A model generated the notes under the pieces. The model made no database searches, was not told where the DNA came from, and was given only the letters and a program-made list of their open reading frames with translations. This document shows positions 13,386 to 26,010 of a stretch of 64,000 nt of DNA, in pieces (positions within the stretch are counted from its first letter, which is position 1; every line of letters begins with the position of its first letter). This stretch comes from Sitta carolinensis (lineage: Eukaryota > Chordata > Aves > Passeriformes > Sittidae): positions 110,121,108 to 110,185,107 of the forward strand of contig CM063283.1 in assembly GCA_032173965.1 (NCBI GenBank). The letters are read 5' to 3'. The position numbers and the translations under genes were made by a program.

Positions 13386-13798
13386 CCACACTGGAGCAGG
13401 TGGAGGCTGAGAGGAGGCTGTGAACCCATGGGAGGCCTGTGCTGGAGCAGGTTTCCTGGCAGGACTTGTGACTCTATGGGGGACCCACACTGGAGCAGGC
13501 TGTGCCTGAAGGACTGACCCCATGGAAGAGTGACCCACAGTGAAGCAATTTGTGGAGAACTCTTTTCAATGGAATTAACACATGTTGGAGAAGTTTCTGG
13601 AGAACAGTCTCCCCTGGGAAGGATCCCATGCTGGAGCAGTGGCAGAAACAATGTGTGATAAACTGACTGTAAATCCCAGTCCACATCTCCCTGTACCACT
13701 AGAGAGGAGAAGGTAGAGCTGGGAAGGAGAGAGGGGTGGGGACAAATATTTTTAAGGTCTTATTTTACTTGTCATTATCCTGCTTTCGTTTTATTAGT

Positions 13799-13804
13799 AA
13801 TAAA
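13799..13804 (+). terminator. AATAAA polyadenylation signal of the LTR
   Basis: AATAAA lies in a T-rich setting in the 3' part of the LTR, followed by T/G-rich sequence. This is the expected place for the R-region poly(A) signal and fixes the LTR orientation as plus. Confidence 0.65.
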
Positions 13805-13979
13805 TTCAATTTTTATCTCTAATCTGAGTCTGGTTTGCCCATTTGGTGAGTGATCTCTCCCTGTCCTTCTCTCAACTGATCAACCTTCATTGTATTTTCT
13901 CTCCCCTGTCCAGCTGCAGAGGGGTGAAAGAGTGGCTTTGGTGGGTGTCTGTCATCCAGCCAGTGGTCAACTTTCCACA

Positions 13980-16900
13980 GCCAGGCTACTCAAGACTTGG
14001 GTGCATCCCTGCAGTGCTTGAGGGCTGGTTTGTGCCCAGAGAAAGCTGGTGTGGCCATGGAGGGCCAGTCCTACCACCTACCAAGGGATTACATGAGCAC
14101 TTATGCAACACTTTGTGGGGGAAGCAGGGATATCCTGGGTGAAGTCTGGGCTTTGTGGAAGCTGACAGAAACTCTGCAAGTGTTGGCTGTGAAACAAGAC
14201 TTTCTCCCCACACCTTGATGTGCTCAGAGAGGCTGTGGTTGCTGACACCAGCAAGAAGCAAGGTGGTTTGCTCAGCCAGCACTCCAGCAAAAGGAAAGGC
14301 TGGAAGTAACCATGCATTTCAGGTGGGCTATTGGAAACCAGGCTGGGATTGCTAAACAGATGGTGTCACACTAAGCTTCAGCACCACCACTCCCTAAGAT
14401 GAGTGTTTTCAAAGAAAAACGTGAGGATGGGGAGAAAAATATGTTAGAGTGTGACAGAATCCTACTGTGTATGGAAGGGCCAGTGGGAGGAAGGGAGATG
14501 TGGAATGAATCTATCTACATAGTAAAGTGAAGGCACAGCACGTCTGTGCCAGCCAGCACTGAAGGCAGCAATGAAGAAGTACCAGCATGGGCTTTTAACA
14601 TACTGCTCACCATCTGAATGCAAGTTCTCACCATTGTGCTCTGGTGCCAGCTTGTGCTGTAGCCTGTGTGCCTCACCTTGCAGCTCTGGGTGGGGAGCTC
14701 AAGCTACGTGGCCAAGGTAATGCACACCCCAGTAACACCTCAGCAGGACAGGTGCTGCATGGAGCAAGAATGAAAAGCTGCCAAGAGGAGCTGGACTCTC
14801 TAAGAATAGACAAAAAATTATTCTGAGAGCTCACAGCTAAGAAGTGATCAAGTCCATGATTTGGCTTGTGCTTTATCTGTCCACTTACCAAGGTTGAAGC
14901 TGATAAAAGCACCTATTGTATACCCAGAGCTAGACTCTGTTTTTCAAATGGTTCCTCCAGTCCCACCTGGTGTAGCCTTAATTGCTTTAACTATGAAATT
15001 GGCACCAAAAAGATGAGGAGGGAAAAAAATCATATTGCTCATGCTAAGAGAGCAAATGTAGCATTACAGGGCAAGGTTGGTGCTGTGAACAACTTTTATG
15101 CTCTCCTACACTGAGTGACACATCATCAGGCACACACCTTCTAAGGACACACATCTCTTGAGGACACAGAGTTGCTTAGAGGTATTCTAAGACCATTTCA
15201 TGATCAATTACATTCAAATGTTTTAATTGTAAGTCACAGAGCAAAGCTCACTAACATAGGTATTTGGCATTTCAAGTTTCCTTCTCAATTTAAAAAAAAA
15301 AATCTTCACCTCTCTGGAAGATGATGGATTATGCTTGTACTCCAGATTATTAAAAATAACAAAAACATGAAGAGTTTGTCTCTGATACAATAAATTTCCT
15401 ATTGACACTAAACTGGCAGTGCAACATAACTGATAAGTGCATTTCACACTTAGCTTAACATGCCTTAAAACAATCCAGTTAAAGGACCAAGAGTAAGCAC
15501 AGGTGTCTAAAATAGCTGCTGATATTTCCCTTTACTTTCTATAACGCTTGACTTTCTAATAATCAACCCGTTTCTCCCATGCATTTTCATGTGCTTCAGT
15601 GAGTTGGACACAATCCAGGCATTGACTGACTGTGCTTTGCAGCACTTGCAAAGTTTCTATTCCTTCTAGAGGAAAAAGAAACTCAAGAAAGAGAAACTGT
15701 GTGCGATAGTGCCTGAAAAAGGTATTACATCATGGGGCCTGAAAATAACCAATATGAACCTGTTTGTCATGGGTTTGTTTCCCCTTTCTATTTGACTGTC
15801 ATTAATAAGCCATGTCAGTACAGCCAGAACAGGAGCTTCCTCTCTAAGGTTATGTACCCATGTGTCTGCACATGCATTTAGCTTCTATCCAGAGCTTAGT
15901 CTCAATCAGTCCATAACTTTGTGTTGCAGCTCAATTGTGTTATTTGGGAAATGGGTGCCACTGGACTGATTTGTTGTTAGCGAGCCTCTGATGGTCATCT
16001 CACAGCGCAGTGCTTCAAGAGCAACAAAGTGGAGCAGTATTTGCCAAGTCCCAAAATTAAAGTCTCATTTTCTGGCTTCTCTAAACACTTTACTGCCTCT
16101 CACCGTCAAAAATTCTGCACTGTGTCAGATGCTCCTGAATTGGCATTTCCAGGGTAGAGCTGGAAGATCCCAGATGCTCCAGGGGCAGAGAGAACAAAAC
16201 CTTCTCTTTGGAGCTCTTGGCTCCCTTCATGAAGCCTGCTCTGACATCTCGTGCATTGTTTTGCTTCTCTGTTGTAGTGGTCTGAGGACAGTGTGTCTCC
16301 TCCAAGCTTTTCATTCTTTTGGTTTGGGTGTTTGCACTGTCATGAAGAAGGATTGAGGTTGATATGTTCATTTTCATATCACTAGAACATAGTTTTCAAG
16401 AGAGAAATCTGTCATATGGTGAGAGAGAGAAGGACAAACACTGCCTAATTCAAGATGAAAAACTTCTGTTAATATGACAAAGAATTAGTCACATACCTGG
16501 GACAGGGTTCTGTATTAGACTTAAAATTCATGTGAAGAGAACATCTATGGTTTTGGCAGGGGTGGGTATTCAGTGCATTTTTCAGGGATGAAACTCAGAA
16601 GAACAGAGAAGGTCAGTTTAACCTTGTGGTTGTGGTTATGAATGAGCAAGGAAGTTTAAATTACACTGAAGGACAGCTCCTTTAGTCACAGGAGCCCATA
16701 GTGCACTCTAGATCCTTCATAAGTAAATATGAGCACTTTGTGTTTTTACAGCAATAAGCAAAATGCTAAGACACAATGATTAGATTGTTCTTATTTAGCT
16801 TTGCTGATGGTTAAGTTCCTTATTGGCTGCTGAAGATTACAGCTATGGAGAAGGCTATAAACAGAACAGCCAGGCATTTTTCACAAGTGTAACACAGTGG

Positions 16901-19900
16901 GCTTTTAGCAGAGCTCTCTCCTGCTTCCTCATCATTTTAAATGACAAGCATCAAGCACAAGTGAAAAAACTAATTACATTTGTGTTTAATCCATCCAACC
17001 ACTCATTCGAAACAGGATGGATTGTTTCACATGTCTGGCTGAATTCAGCAAAAGAAGTGGGTTCCTTCATGAGTAACTGATACATCATGCACAGGATTGC
17101 TTGGCCATTGATCTCTGCAATTTTTCCTGCAAACTTTTCTATTTCAGATGTGAGAACACTGATGGCTGACATTCCCTGCTGCCCTTGGGATCACCTGGGG
17201 ATCAGCTACACTTCTGATTACTCCTGCTGCTTCCAAACCCTGCCTCTTGCCCCACAGCTGACATTGCAGTTCTGTCTCATGAAATGCCTGTTCAGAGAAA
17301 TCCCCAGATGTGGTTTTGAGCTGCTCTCTGCCACTCACGTGCCCTGGTGCTTTGCTGGCTGATGTTGGTTGACTGTACATGCTTGCTCAGCGATGGTGGG
17401 ACCATCCAAACCTCCTGGGGTTCCTCTGTCAACTTTTTCTAAATTGTTCCAGGAGCCTTTGACTGACTCACTGAAGCCCTGTTAAGTGAAAAATAGGACA
17501 TTTCCCACTGCTTTACCTGGCATCTGCTTTCATTAAGTAATATTAAATTTTTCCTTAGTAATTTAATCAGAATTTAAAAAAGCCTGAAGTTAGTAATGCT
17601 CCTACTGATTTATGACACCAGTTGTAACAAAAATCTGAATCAGACCTTTAATCTTTATTAGCTAGGTGATTAAGTACAAAATTACCTTCTGGGAGTAAGA
17701 GCAGATGTCCAAGATACATTGACCAAAACTTAGGTAGAAAACACTCTTGTGTTTCAAATAGCACCTCATATTATAGGTGGAAATTTACCAAAACATGTAA
17801 CTGTACAAAATTGAGGGGGCCACCCTTTAATAAATAATGTGCAAAAAAAGGCCTTTTTTGAAGAGAAAATGCACTTCAGGCATATTCTTATTATTACTTA
17901 AACCTAAACTCAACCAAAAGAGAAAAGTCTCACTGCCAACTGTGACAGACTGCAGCACTGCACTAACAGGAAGGCAATTTTAGTTCTGAATTGGGAACTG
18001 GATTACTTATTCAAACAGTAGTTTTCAAAACTGCAAGACTGTGTTCTTGTTCCCTTTGCAGCATGTTTCCAACTGTATCCTATTCAGTGCACAGTTTCAA
18101 AGGATGGTACTTTTGCTATATATACACACACACAGCACCTTGGCTTCTTGGTTTTCCCCCAGTTTCTGGCTGGTTTGAACAACCATAACTTGTTTCCCGT
18201 GCATCTATTTCAACAACAACCCAGCAGATGACAGCAGGCAGCTTGGACCAGGCTTCACATCAGCCTTCAGAACAGCTGCCAGGAAAAGGACGATATTTCA
18301 GAGCTACAGATGGGTACACTTAGTGTGGATGTCACAGTTAGGTTCATGCTACAGCACCACAGATACCTTTGGAGATATTTCCATGAGCTTTGGGTTTCCT
18401 TCCTGGGTTTGCTGAAGTCACTGGGAGTTGTGCTACCAACTTCCTAACGAGAGGGGTATCTTGGATTACCAGTATGGACATTCCTCCATGAATGAGAAGG
18501 AAAGTATTCTGCTGCTGAAGAAAATTCTTATACCAAAGGATATTTGTTTACGCAAAAAAAAAAATTAAAAATAAAAAAAATTGCAATTTAGATGCTGTTT
18601 TACAAGGCAAATATTAAAGGTGCTTTTGCCATCCGATCTGCAGTTGGGAGCAGGATGAGGTGTGAGGGTAGTGAGACAGAGTGTTCTTTGAACCTCTTGG
18701 ATGGCAAGGGCAGCCAGACACTTCTTCCCAGCTGCTGGAGAGGCGCTTTCTCTCCATAGGTAGGATCTATTCTCCCATATCAGGAGAAATATGGTCATGC
18801 CCTTGAAGAGCAATAGAAAAAGTTCCACTCACACAACACAACATACTCCAGTGAAAGCTGCTGCCACATGCATTTCAGTGTCTCTAGAATAGCGGGCACT
18901 GAAGCTGGGCAGCCTTGGCATGATGGAAATTGTCTGTTTGAGGGGTCCATGGCTGCAGATCCAAAGCCCTCCTTGGTCTCCCACTGCCCTGCCTTGCGAG
19001 GATAATCCTTGGGGGAAAGTTCTGCTGCACTTAAATGAAACTTGACTTGCACATTACTTGTTCAGACAAACTACGAGTACAAATGACTCATCATTTCCCT
19101 ACTTTGTTTTGCCTGTTAGGCAGCCATCAGCATTTACATCACAATTGATCATAAAAGAGTAGAACCGATGTAGCAGTTCCAACCTCACCCCTTGTGAGTT
19201 AGTACAGGAAATTTGCAGTCCTCCCCCAAATTCTCCACCTTAATGTCCTCACTTTGAATATTCAAGGAGAAAATATTTTGAGAGCTGTACATTTCCAGGC
19301 ATTTCTTGCCTGTGACTTTTTCTCTGTTCAGTGGTATTCTTTGGCTTACTAGTCCTTATTCTCACAGTTTTGGGGGAATAACAAACATGATGATATGCTG
19401 TGATGGGCAGGCTAGCTAAAAAAAAAAGAGTTTATAAAACTTAAACCAATTTAGACAGAAACCTCAGTGCACAGGCACAAATGTTCTTTCATGCTCCTTC
19501 AACCTGACCCAAGAGCTCTAACTACAGCATCAGCCTGCAGCCAAGTGGCACTGTGATACAAAGATGGCACAGAGGAGTGAGACAACAAATTAGCTTTAAT
19601 TGCAGCAGTTTACCAAGGTCAGCTGTGTAACCCTGGCCGCATTTCACCTTGTTTTTGTCCTGTCTGCTAGAACCATCCTGTTCAGTGAACTGCAGCCAAA
19701 GCACAAGGAGACCACAGTAAGGCTGAGACATGAGAGCTCGCTCTGGGTTTGGCCGTGCCGGAGCTGGCGCTGCAGAATGCTCTGCCCTCCTTGCTGAGCA
19801 CACACTGCTGCCGCTCTCCCTCATTTTTTGGGGAAAAGAAAATTCACTGGCGAACACAACCTAAACAATTTGGATGCTAACTCAGTTTGGAGCAGCAGGA

Positions 19901-20431
19901 GGCAGGGGATGAGGGACTGATTTGCAACCTGCAGACACAAGGAGCCCTGTATGCATTTCATACTGTGCAGTACAAATGGTCTGACTGCAGCCCTCTTTGT
20001 ACAAATCTTGCCTCATTTCTTTGCCTCCCTATGTTTCTCAATACATTTTAAGATAAATTGTTACAGTTTGAAGGTTTTTTTTATTTTCATGTCTCAGAAG
20101 GAAAAAAAAAAAGGCTTGTTCCTGCTTTACAATCCCAAGGGCTCAAAGCATGATTTTCTTCAAAGTTTCACTTGAGAGATTTTGTGTTAAGAGGACTACA
20201 GGTGCCAGGATTTTAATGCATGTACTGTAGAGGACTTAAGTGCTAGTTATCCTGTGCAGATGTTCCTCAGCTTCCCCCTGTCACACAGCACACATGCATT
20301 AGTGATATCTGGATGGATAAATACATGCACACCCACACCACTGGAGCACTGCACTTGATTTTTCTGAAGGTAATCAGTTTGTCAAGAAACCCCGAAGATG
20401 ACAGAAAGTGCCAGCATCTTGCCAGAAACAG
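13980..20431. other. single-copy non-coding stretch
   Basis: No gene is recognised. Frames are short and mutually overlapping. A short A run lies at 15,293-15,302 and a CA run at 18,121-18,135. Positions 17,520-17,690 are AT-rich with many TTAAT and AATTA cores and could be a non-coding conserved element. A piece near 18,411-18,436 faintly resembles old reptile and bird LINE tails, but is too short to call. Confidence 0.5.
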
Positions 20432-20527
20432 CAGCTGAGGAGGGAAAGAGAAACTCTGGTCACAAATGGGAAATCCCAGCAGCTGAGGAGGGAAAGAGAA
20501 ACTCTGGTCACAAATGGGAAATCCCAG
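20432..20527. repeat. perfect tandem duplication of a 48-bp unit
   Basis: Positions 20,432-20,479 and 20,480-20,527 are identical, beginning CAGCTGAGGAGGGAAAGAGA. Since 48 is a multiple of three, the open frame crossing it repeats the same 16 residues. Zero differences between copies indicates a recent event or an assembly duplication. No gene function is implied. Confidence 0.95.
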
Positions 20528-23500
20528 CAGCAGCTTTGCTTTCAGTCGACAATGAGTTGCTGCCTTAAGAATATACCTGTGCAGGGGAGGCACAAAAGAT
20601 TAAAAGGGACAGAAGGCATCAGACCTGAAAGTAGAAAAGTAGATGTCAGAGAAACTGGAGATGCCTGGAAATCGTATGATTTATGAATAGTGTTAAACAC
20701 AGCCAGGTGTGGGGCAGGGTTGAGTGGACTACGAGTCCCTGCTCTGGACTGTGTCACAATCCATGTCTTTGTTAAACTGTGACTTAGGACACCTTGCTTG
20801 GAGGCAGCTGCCTCGGCAGGCTCCTGCAGTGTCCATGCCCACCTCCTTCCATCTCACCTCAAGCCAGCATCCCTCTCTCCCAGTGGTGGGTTGGGAGGGT
20901 ATCCTCTGGGCAGACTCACTGCCAGTGAGTCTCCAGCAAAACGTCTGGGAGCTACTGAAGAAAACAGAGGTGCAAGTGAAAAACCAGGAGCCTGTCCTTG
21001 GCTTTAGTGAATGTGAGCAGTAAAATACAATAATGCTGTGACAATGCATTTCTGTGCATTTGCTACTGTAATTTTTCCTAATTAAACAAAACACATAAAT
21101 TAAATGTGCTAAAAATGGCATTTTACTCACTTTCCATCACAAATGATCACTGCCTGTACTGAATGGCTTTGGATAAAAGCCACTAAAGAAAAGAAAAAAA
21201 ATGCTGTGTGGGCAATGCTGTAATATTCCATCCCTGGGTTTTGCTTCCTCTTCTTTTTTTCTCTGAACAGCAAAAATTTAGAATTTTCTTTTCTTTAAAT
21301 AATCCTTCTTGCTGTTGGGACAACTCCCTTTTAAGGCCAGCTTTTTGCTCAGAGGGAATGTTGACTGCACTTATAAACACCCACTTCCTAGGGATTAGAA
21401 TAGTAACAGCAACACAACCTGAACTATAGTTTCAGCAGCATGCAGCAAACATTCAGGCTAAGGCTGGCCTACCAGCTTTTTCAGAAATGCTTCAGAATTG
21501 TTGGCAATGCCACTGGGTTTTTATTTGCTATCCTCACAAATTCACATCTTTGAAAACCTCCTGTCTTTCTCCTTTCTTCTTTGAAAGTGTAACCTTGTGG
21601 TTCTCCCAGCTCCTAAACACATAGTGAGAGTTTTTGGATGGGGCAGTAAACACTGAGGCAGGAAAATGCTGCCCTCTTTATAACTCAGGAATTTTAGGTG
21701 GGTGCAAACTGTGATCATGAGGAAGATTTCCAAGAACTACACTGAGGACCAGATTTCACCATATGTGTATTCTGCCCAAAATAACCGCTTTATCTCCAGG
21801 GAAGGTTGCAAAAAAGCCTAATGACTTTTCAGCTGCTAGACTGTTATCCCCAGTGTAATTCACTGAAACCTGGTTAATTAGCTTTGTACTTTGGAAAAAG
21901 ATTTGGTGCAACATCATAAAAATAATTTCCACTTCAATGCTGCACACTGGAGTTAAACAAAATTCCAAGAGGATCAGACATCAGAACTACAACCTCCAGA
22001 AGTACCACTGACTTCCAAACATACCCTGGGCTTAGTATGGCATTAACACTGAGCCAGGGAATGATACTGGTGTCTGAACTTTACCAGCCTCACAGGTTAC
22101 TGCAGACACCTCAGCCTTTCCAGTCATGCAGGTCTGGAATTGCTACCTGGTATTTAAGCTGTTGCCTGCGCATTTGTGCCACCCCTCAATATTTCACACC
22201 ACGACTCCCCTTTGCCTGGAGCAGGATGTGTAATTCCAGTGCTGCACCAGCTGAGCAGATCCCAAGGGATTGATGCTGAGCTTGTTCACATGGTGATAAA
22301 CTAGGAGCAGCTCCACTGCTGGTGGTGACACTGAAACACACACAAGCCTGGACTCGGGTTCTTCATACCTATTGCAGGGTTTGGTTTCTCAGTGGATGGC
22401 TGGAAGGCTAAATGTAAAATGATCCACCCCCACCCTCCTGAAAAAAAATCCAAAAACAACCCAACCCAAAAACATTTAAAAAAACAACAACAACAAAAAA
22501 AACCCCAAAACCCAACACATGGAAACACATCAAAAATGTGTAGGGATACGGGGGAGGGGGAATCCTTGTTGAACACAAAGCAATCTTGCGCCAAATGAGT
22601 TGTCATGGCTTTACTATAACATTCCCACAAAGAGGAACAGAATTTTCTTTATTGTGAAATCTTCGTTGTGAGTCTTGCTGCTCCTGGGAAAAGTCATATG
22701 TCAGAATAGAACAGTGTTTCCAAATATGACTAGTCTGAACAGATAAACAATGAATGTCAACACAGCACTCAAGGAAGTATCTAACTGTGGTTAAATCCCT
22801 TTCTGAGAGTTTATATTCCGGTTGTGAGAGTATTACACGTAATGAACACACATAGAGGTGCTTGCCTTTATGCACCAGACCCTAATAAACCCCAGTTAGA
22901 GTTTCTGGAGTCCCAGTTAAGGACAGCCGAAGCACCAGCTGTGTCTGAGAACATCCTTCAGCATTTTCTGCTGAGGTCTGAACTTTATATTCCATTTTAT
23001 TGAGACTGTGTGGTGTGTAAGAGTCAGGCAAAAATAACTGACTAAAAATCTAATGAATTTTCAGGTTTAGACTCTTGTACCTCCCACATTTGGAAGGGGT
23101 GAACAGTCCTACTCCCACTTTTGTCATTCTGGGGCAGGGAGTAAGTAGCAAAGTTCAGGGAACCACAAGAAAGCAGAAGGAAAAATTCCAGTCCTGTGCC
23201 CTCTCTCATTACAAACACTGGGACCAAGTTCATCTTGTCCTTCAACAGTGGTGAAGACAAAATGCACTGAGAGGAAAAGGTCCTTGAGAAGCAAAACACC
23301 ATTGTAACAGCTCCTAGGGCTGCTGCATCCAGGAGCTCTTTAATCAACATTTAAGGAGCAGGTTTCCTACCTCAAGCTACCCTTTATTTCAGTCCTGTCT
23401 GCTTTGACCACCAAAACACAACTGTGTTTCTACTCTCTGGGTGTAGTGTTCCACTTCTTTGAAGCAGAGCAGTGTTACTTTATTAGGGAAATGCATCTCC

Positions 23501-25979
23501 CTGCTGCCTAGCAGTCTAAAATTAAGGGGTCAGGACAATCCACAGGTAATAAATTTGGGTCTCACACTTCCTTGGGTTGTATTCGTATTTACATAGCTGT
23601 GTCAGAAAAGACAGGAACTCTCTCTTCTGATCAGCATTCAAAGCCTTCCAAAACTCAGATCCTCTCTTCTGCCTTCCAACTTCTCTTAAATAAAGACACC
23701 CATGACTTTCAGTTCTCTGCAGGTTTTTCCCTCAGGCTGAGAAGCTACTCAGGAGATGCAGCATTCCAGATTTCCATTCAAATCTGATTTTCACATGGAG
23801 AAGGGGGGAGAAAGACTGGCTTTTAGTTTCGCTGTGCCCAAACTCTGCATCTGTGAAACTGGCATGTTACAGGGCAGATGAAGATCTGACATGTATTCTG
23901 GACAGCAACTTTCTTTTGTGGTCCCACAACACAGCAGAAGTTTGAATCCAAGAGAACACATTAAATCACACTGTCCTTGTTGTTAGGGGAGAACTGAAGG
24001 AAGTTTGGCCACTGGAATGGTTTTGTTTTCCTAACATTGCTAAACACAAAGAAACCCAGGAGCTTGGCAGTCTATTCCACCATGTAAATCCATGTCTTTC
24101 TAAATTACCAGAAAGTTCACTTGAGGGCAAAATCCTCCATGAAAATTTGGCTTCTGAAATATCTCCTAACCAGCACCTCAAATCCTTTTTTTAGCATTAT
24201 TCACCATAGGTGAAGTTAAAAAATGGAGCACCACCAGCCTTTGAGAACAGCATAAAAGTTTCAGGGCACTGATAATGAGGCCAGTGAGCAGTAACTGAGA
24301 GCAGTTAAAACGTCCATCAGCAGCCAAGTCACACCTGGGGTGACTGTCACAGCCAGGAGGAACTGGGTGGCAGAAAGGATCAAGAACCTTCTGCAGAGCA
24401 CTGCAGATTGGCCATTCAACAACAGGTAGGGCTCACTCACATCTTCAGCCAGCTGATCTGTCGGTAGGTAAATAGAGGGAGACATTAGGAAGGGTTTTTT
24501 GCAATTCCTAATCCTACACCTCATGAGTCAGTTCTGTAGCAACCATGACAAACACTGCCACTGTGCTCTGCAGCAGTTGCCTGGGCTCACAGAGGTTACA
24601 AAAGGCAGTGGCAGGTTTGTTTAGTTTCACGTTAATTAATTTTTTGCTTATTCGTTGCTGCAGCTGCAAAGTTCTGGTAGTTTTGGCTGTGCTGCCATGA
24701 TTGTAATGTCTTCTATGTGGATGTTTTGCACGCAATTGCAGCTATCCAGAGTTACCTCACTGCTCCATGGAAGTGTACAAGTAACTCTGCTGTGTGAAGT
24801 CCATGAAATAGAGAAGGCATGCTCGAGGAAAGAACAGCAGCTCTTGGTCTCAGCATACACACTGCCCTGTTCAGGTGTTGATATTCTTCTCAGAACTCGC
24901 TCAGCCCACCTGCCTGGACTATACAAGCAACCAGGAATGCTCACAGGCAAACAGGAAGAAAAACACTTGAAGTGTCTGGTAGAGCACATATGTCCAGTGG
25001 ACAGTATACTAACTTTCTGAGGTGGGGGAAGGTGGAGATCCAATCCTTCCTTTTATAAGATAAAACAGGTTAAAAGGGAAAGTTTCCTACACTCTTCATC
25101 AACCCTTCCCTCACATCTTCATGATGCCTGCCCCCTCAGCACCAATCCAGTCAGTGGCCAGCCAGCCTTGGAGCACAGGAAAATTACCTACCTAATGATT
25201 CAGTTCAAGTCCCTTCAGAACTCTGCACTCTAAAGAAAACTAAGCTTTAAATGACAAGTTATCAGCATAATGAACAAATAGATATTATAAGTGTGCCCCC
25301 TGCAATTTACTTCTCCTTCTGGAATTAGTGTGCAAGTATTTCAGAAGGTACTGTTTTCTTGTAGCTAAAAGGAACTGGAGATTCACCATATTAGTGATTC
25401 TGCAAGTGTCTTTAGATGGGAGAATTAACACCTACTGCAGGCAACATGATTGACTTGCATCACAGCACCACTACCTTTCAGGAGCTTGACAGACACTAAT
25501 TTTGGAAAGGTGTTTTGCATGGAAGACTGGCATTCAGAGCACTTGGAAAATTAAATACGTGCGGGTGTTACTTAGCAACCAACAGAACAAGACTTTAAGA
25601 GTAGATAGAAAAATTACCAACCTGAAAGGATAAAGTTTGCTAACGTGTAGGAGCAGCAACTGCTCTTCAAAGCCTTCCAACTATAAAACTCGCTGCTGTA
25701 CACAGAGAGTCAGTCATTGCCACGCCACTGCCTTAGAGCAGTCTCCTAAAACAATTCAACATTTTCTGTGAGCTACAACTAGGAACTGTAAAGCCACACA
25801 GCAGGAGAAATATGTCAGCATTAAACTGGATTCTCAAGGCTTTCCACAGCTTTAGTTAACTGCTTTTACAAGTAGCTGGCTAGCCAGGGACAGGACAGAT
25901 TCAGAAATTGCAGGGCTCTCCAAAGCCAAGGACCACTTGAGCTAAACACCTCTTTAGCAGAGCTTTGTTTTGCAAACAC
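20528..25979. other. single-copy non-coding stretch beyond the 3' end of the minus-strand unit
   Basis: No gene is recognised. Positions about 22,440-22,520 are an A-rich low-complexity tract with CAA and CCC interruptions. The 131- and 133-codon minus-strand frames at 24.6-25.0 and 20.7-21.1 kb lack family features. Confidence 0.5.
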
Positions 25980-26004
25980 CCACAACCAAGGTCTCGTTTT
26001 TCAG

Positions 26005-26010
26005 TTTATT
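26005..26010 (-). terminator. distal polyadenylation signal of the minus-strand unit
   Basis: On the minus strand the order is two TTTGTAC elements (UGUA sites for cleavage factor I), CAATAAAC, then a GU-rich stretch TTGGTTGTGGGTGTTTG about 20 bases later. This is the full textbook arrangement of a vertebrate poly(A) site, with cleavage expected near 25,985-25,990. It would give a terminal exon of about 5 kb from the acceptor at 30,961. Confidence 0.6.

Larger units (their letters stand above)
12620..13979 (+). mobile_element. solitary LTR of an avian endogenous retrovirus (ERVL-like, songbird TguLTR5-type)
   Basis: The segment starts TGTACTGGGTTTGTGTGGCC and runs to about ...CCACA, with TG and CA ends as in LTRs. 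The order of blocks matches a repeat I know from songbird genomes: the opening block, an AGAAGCTTCTGGAAGCTTCC block, a GC-rich run of GGAGCAGG modules, an AATAAA signal near the 3' side, and a closing block with CTCTCCCCTGTCCAGCTG. The family name is from memory and could be off by subfamily. No retroviral genes, primer-binding site or partner LTR are seen, so it is a solo LTR or a fragment. I could not find a clean target-site duplication; the 4-bp CCAC at both ends is too weak. Loss of CpGs and small indels suggest it is not recent. Confidence 0.75.

Noticed and set aside
12967..13517. Open frames of 147, 179 and 77 codons with repeated peptide units
   Set aside because: They are the three forward readings of the LTR minisatellite, whose unit has no stop codon; not proteins.
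18411..18436. Short match to the AAGTCACTGGGAGTTG motif of old reptile and bird elements
   Set aside because: Only about 20 bases; not enough to call an element.
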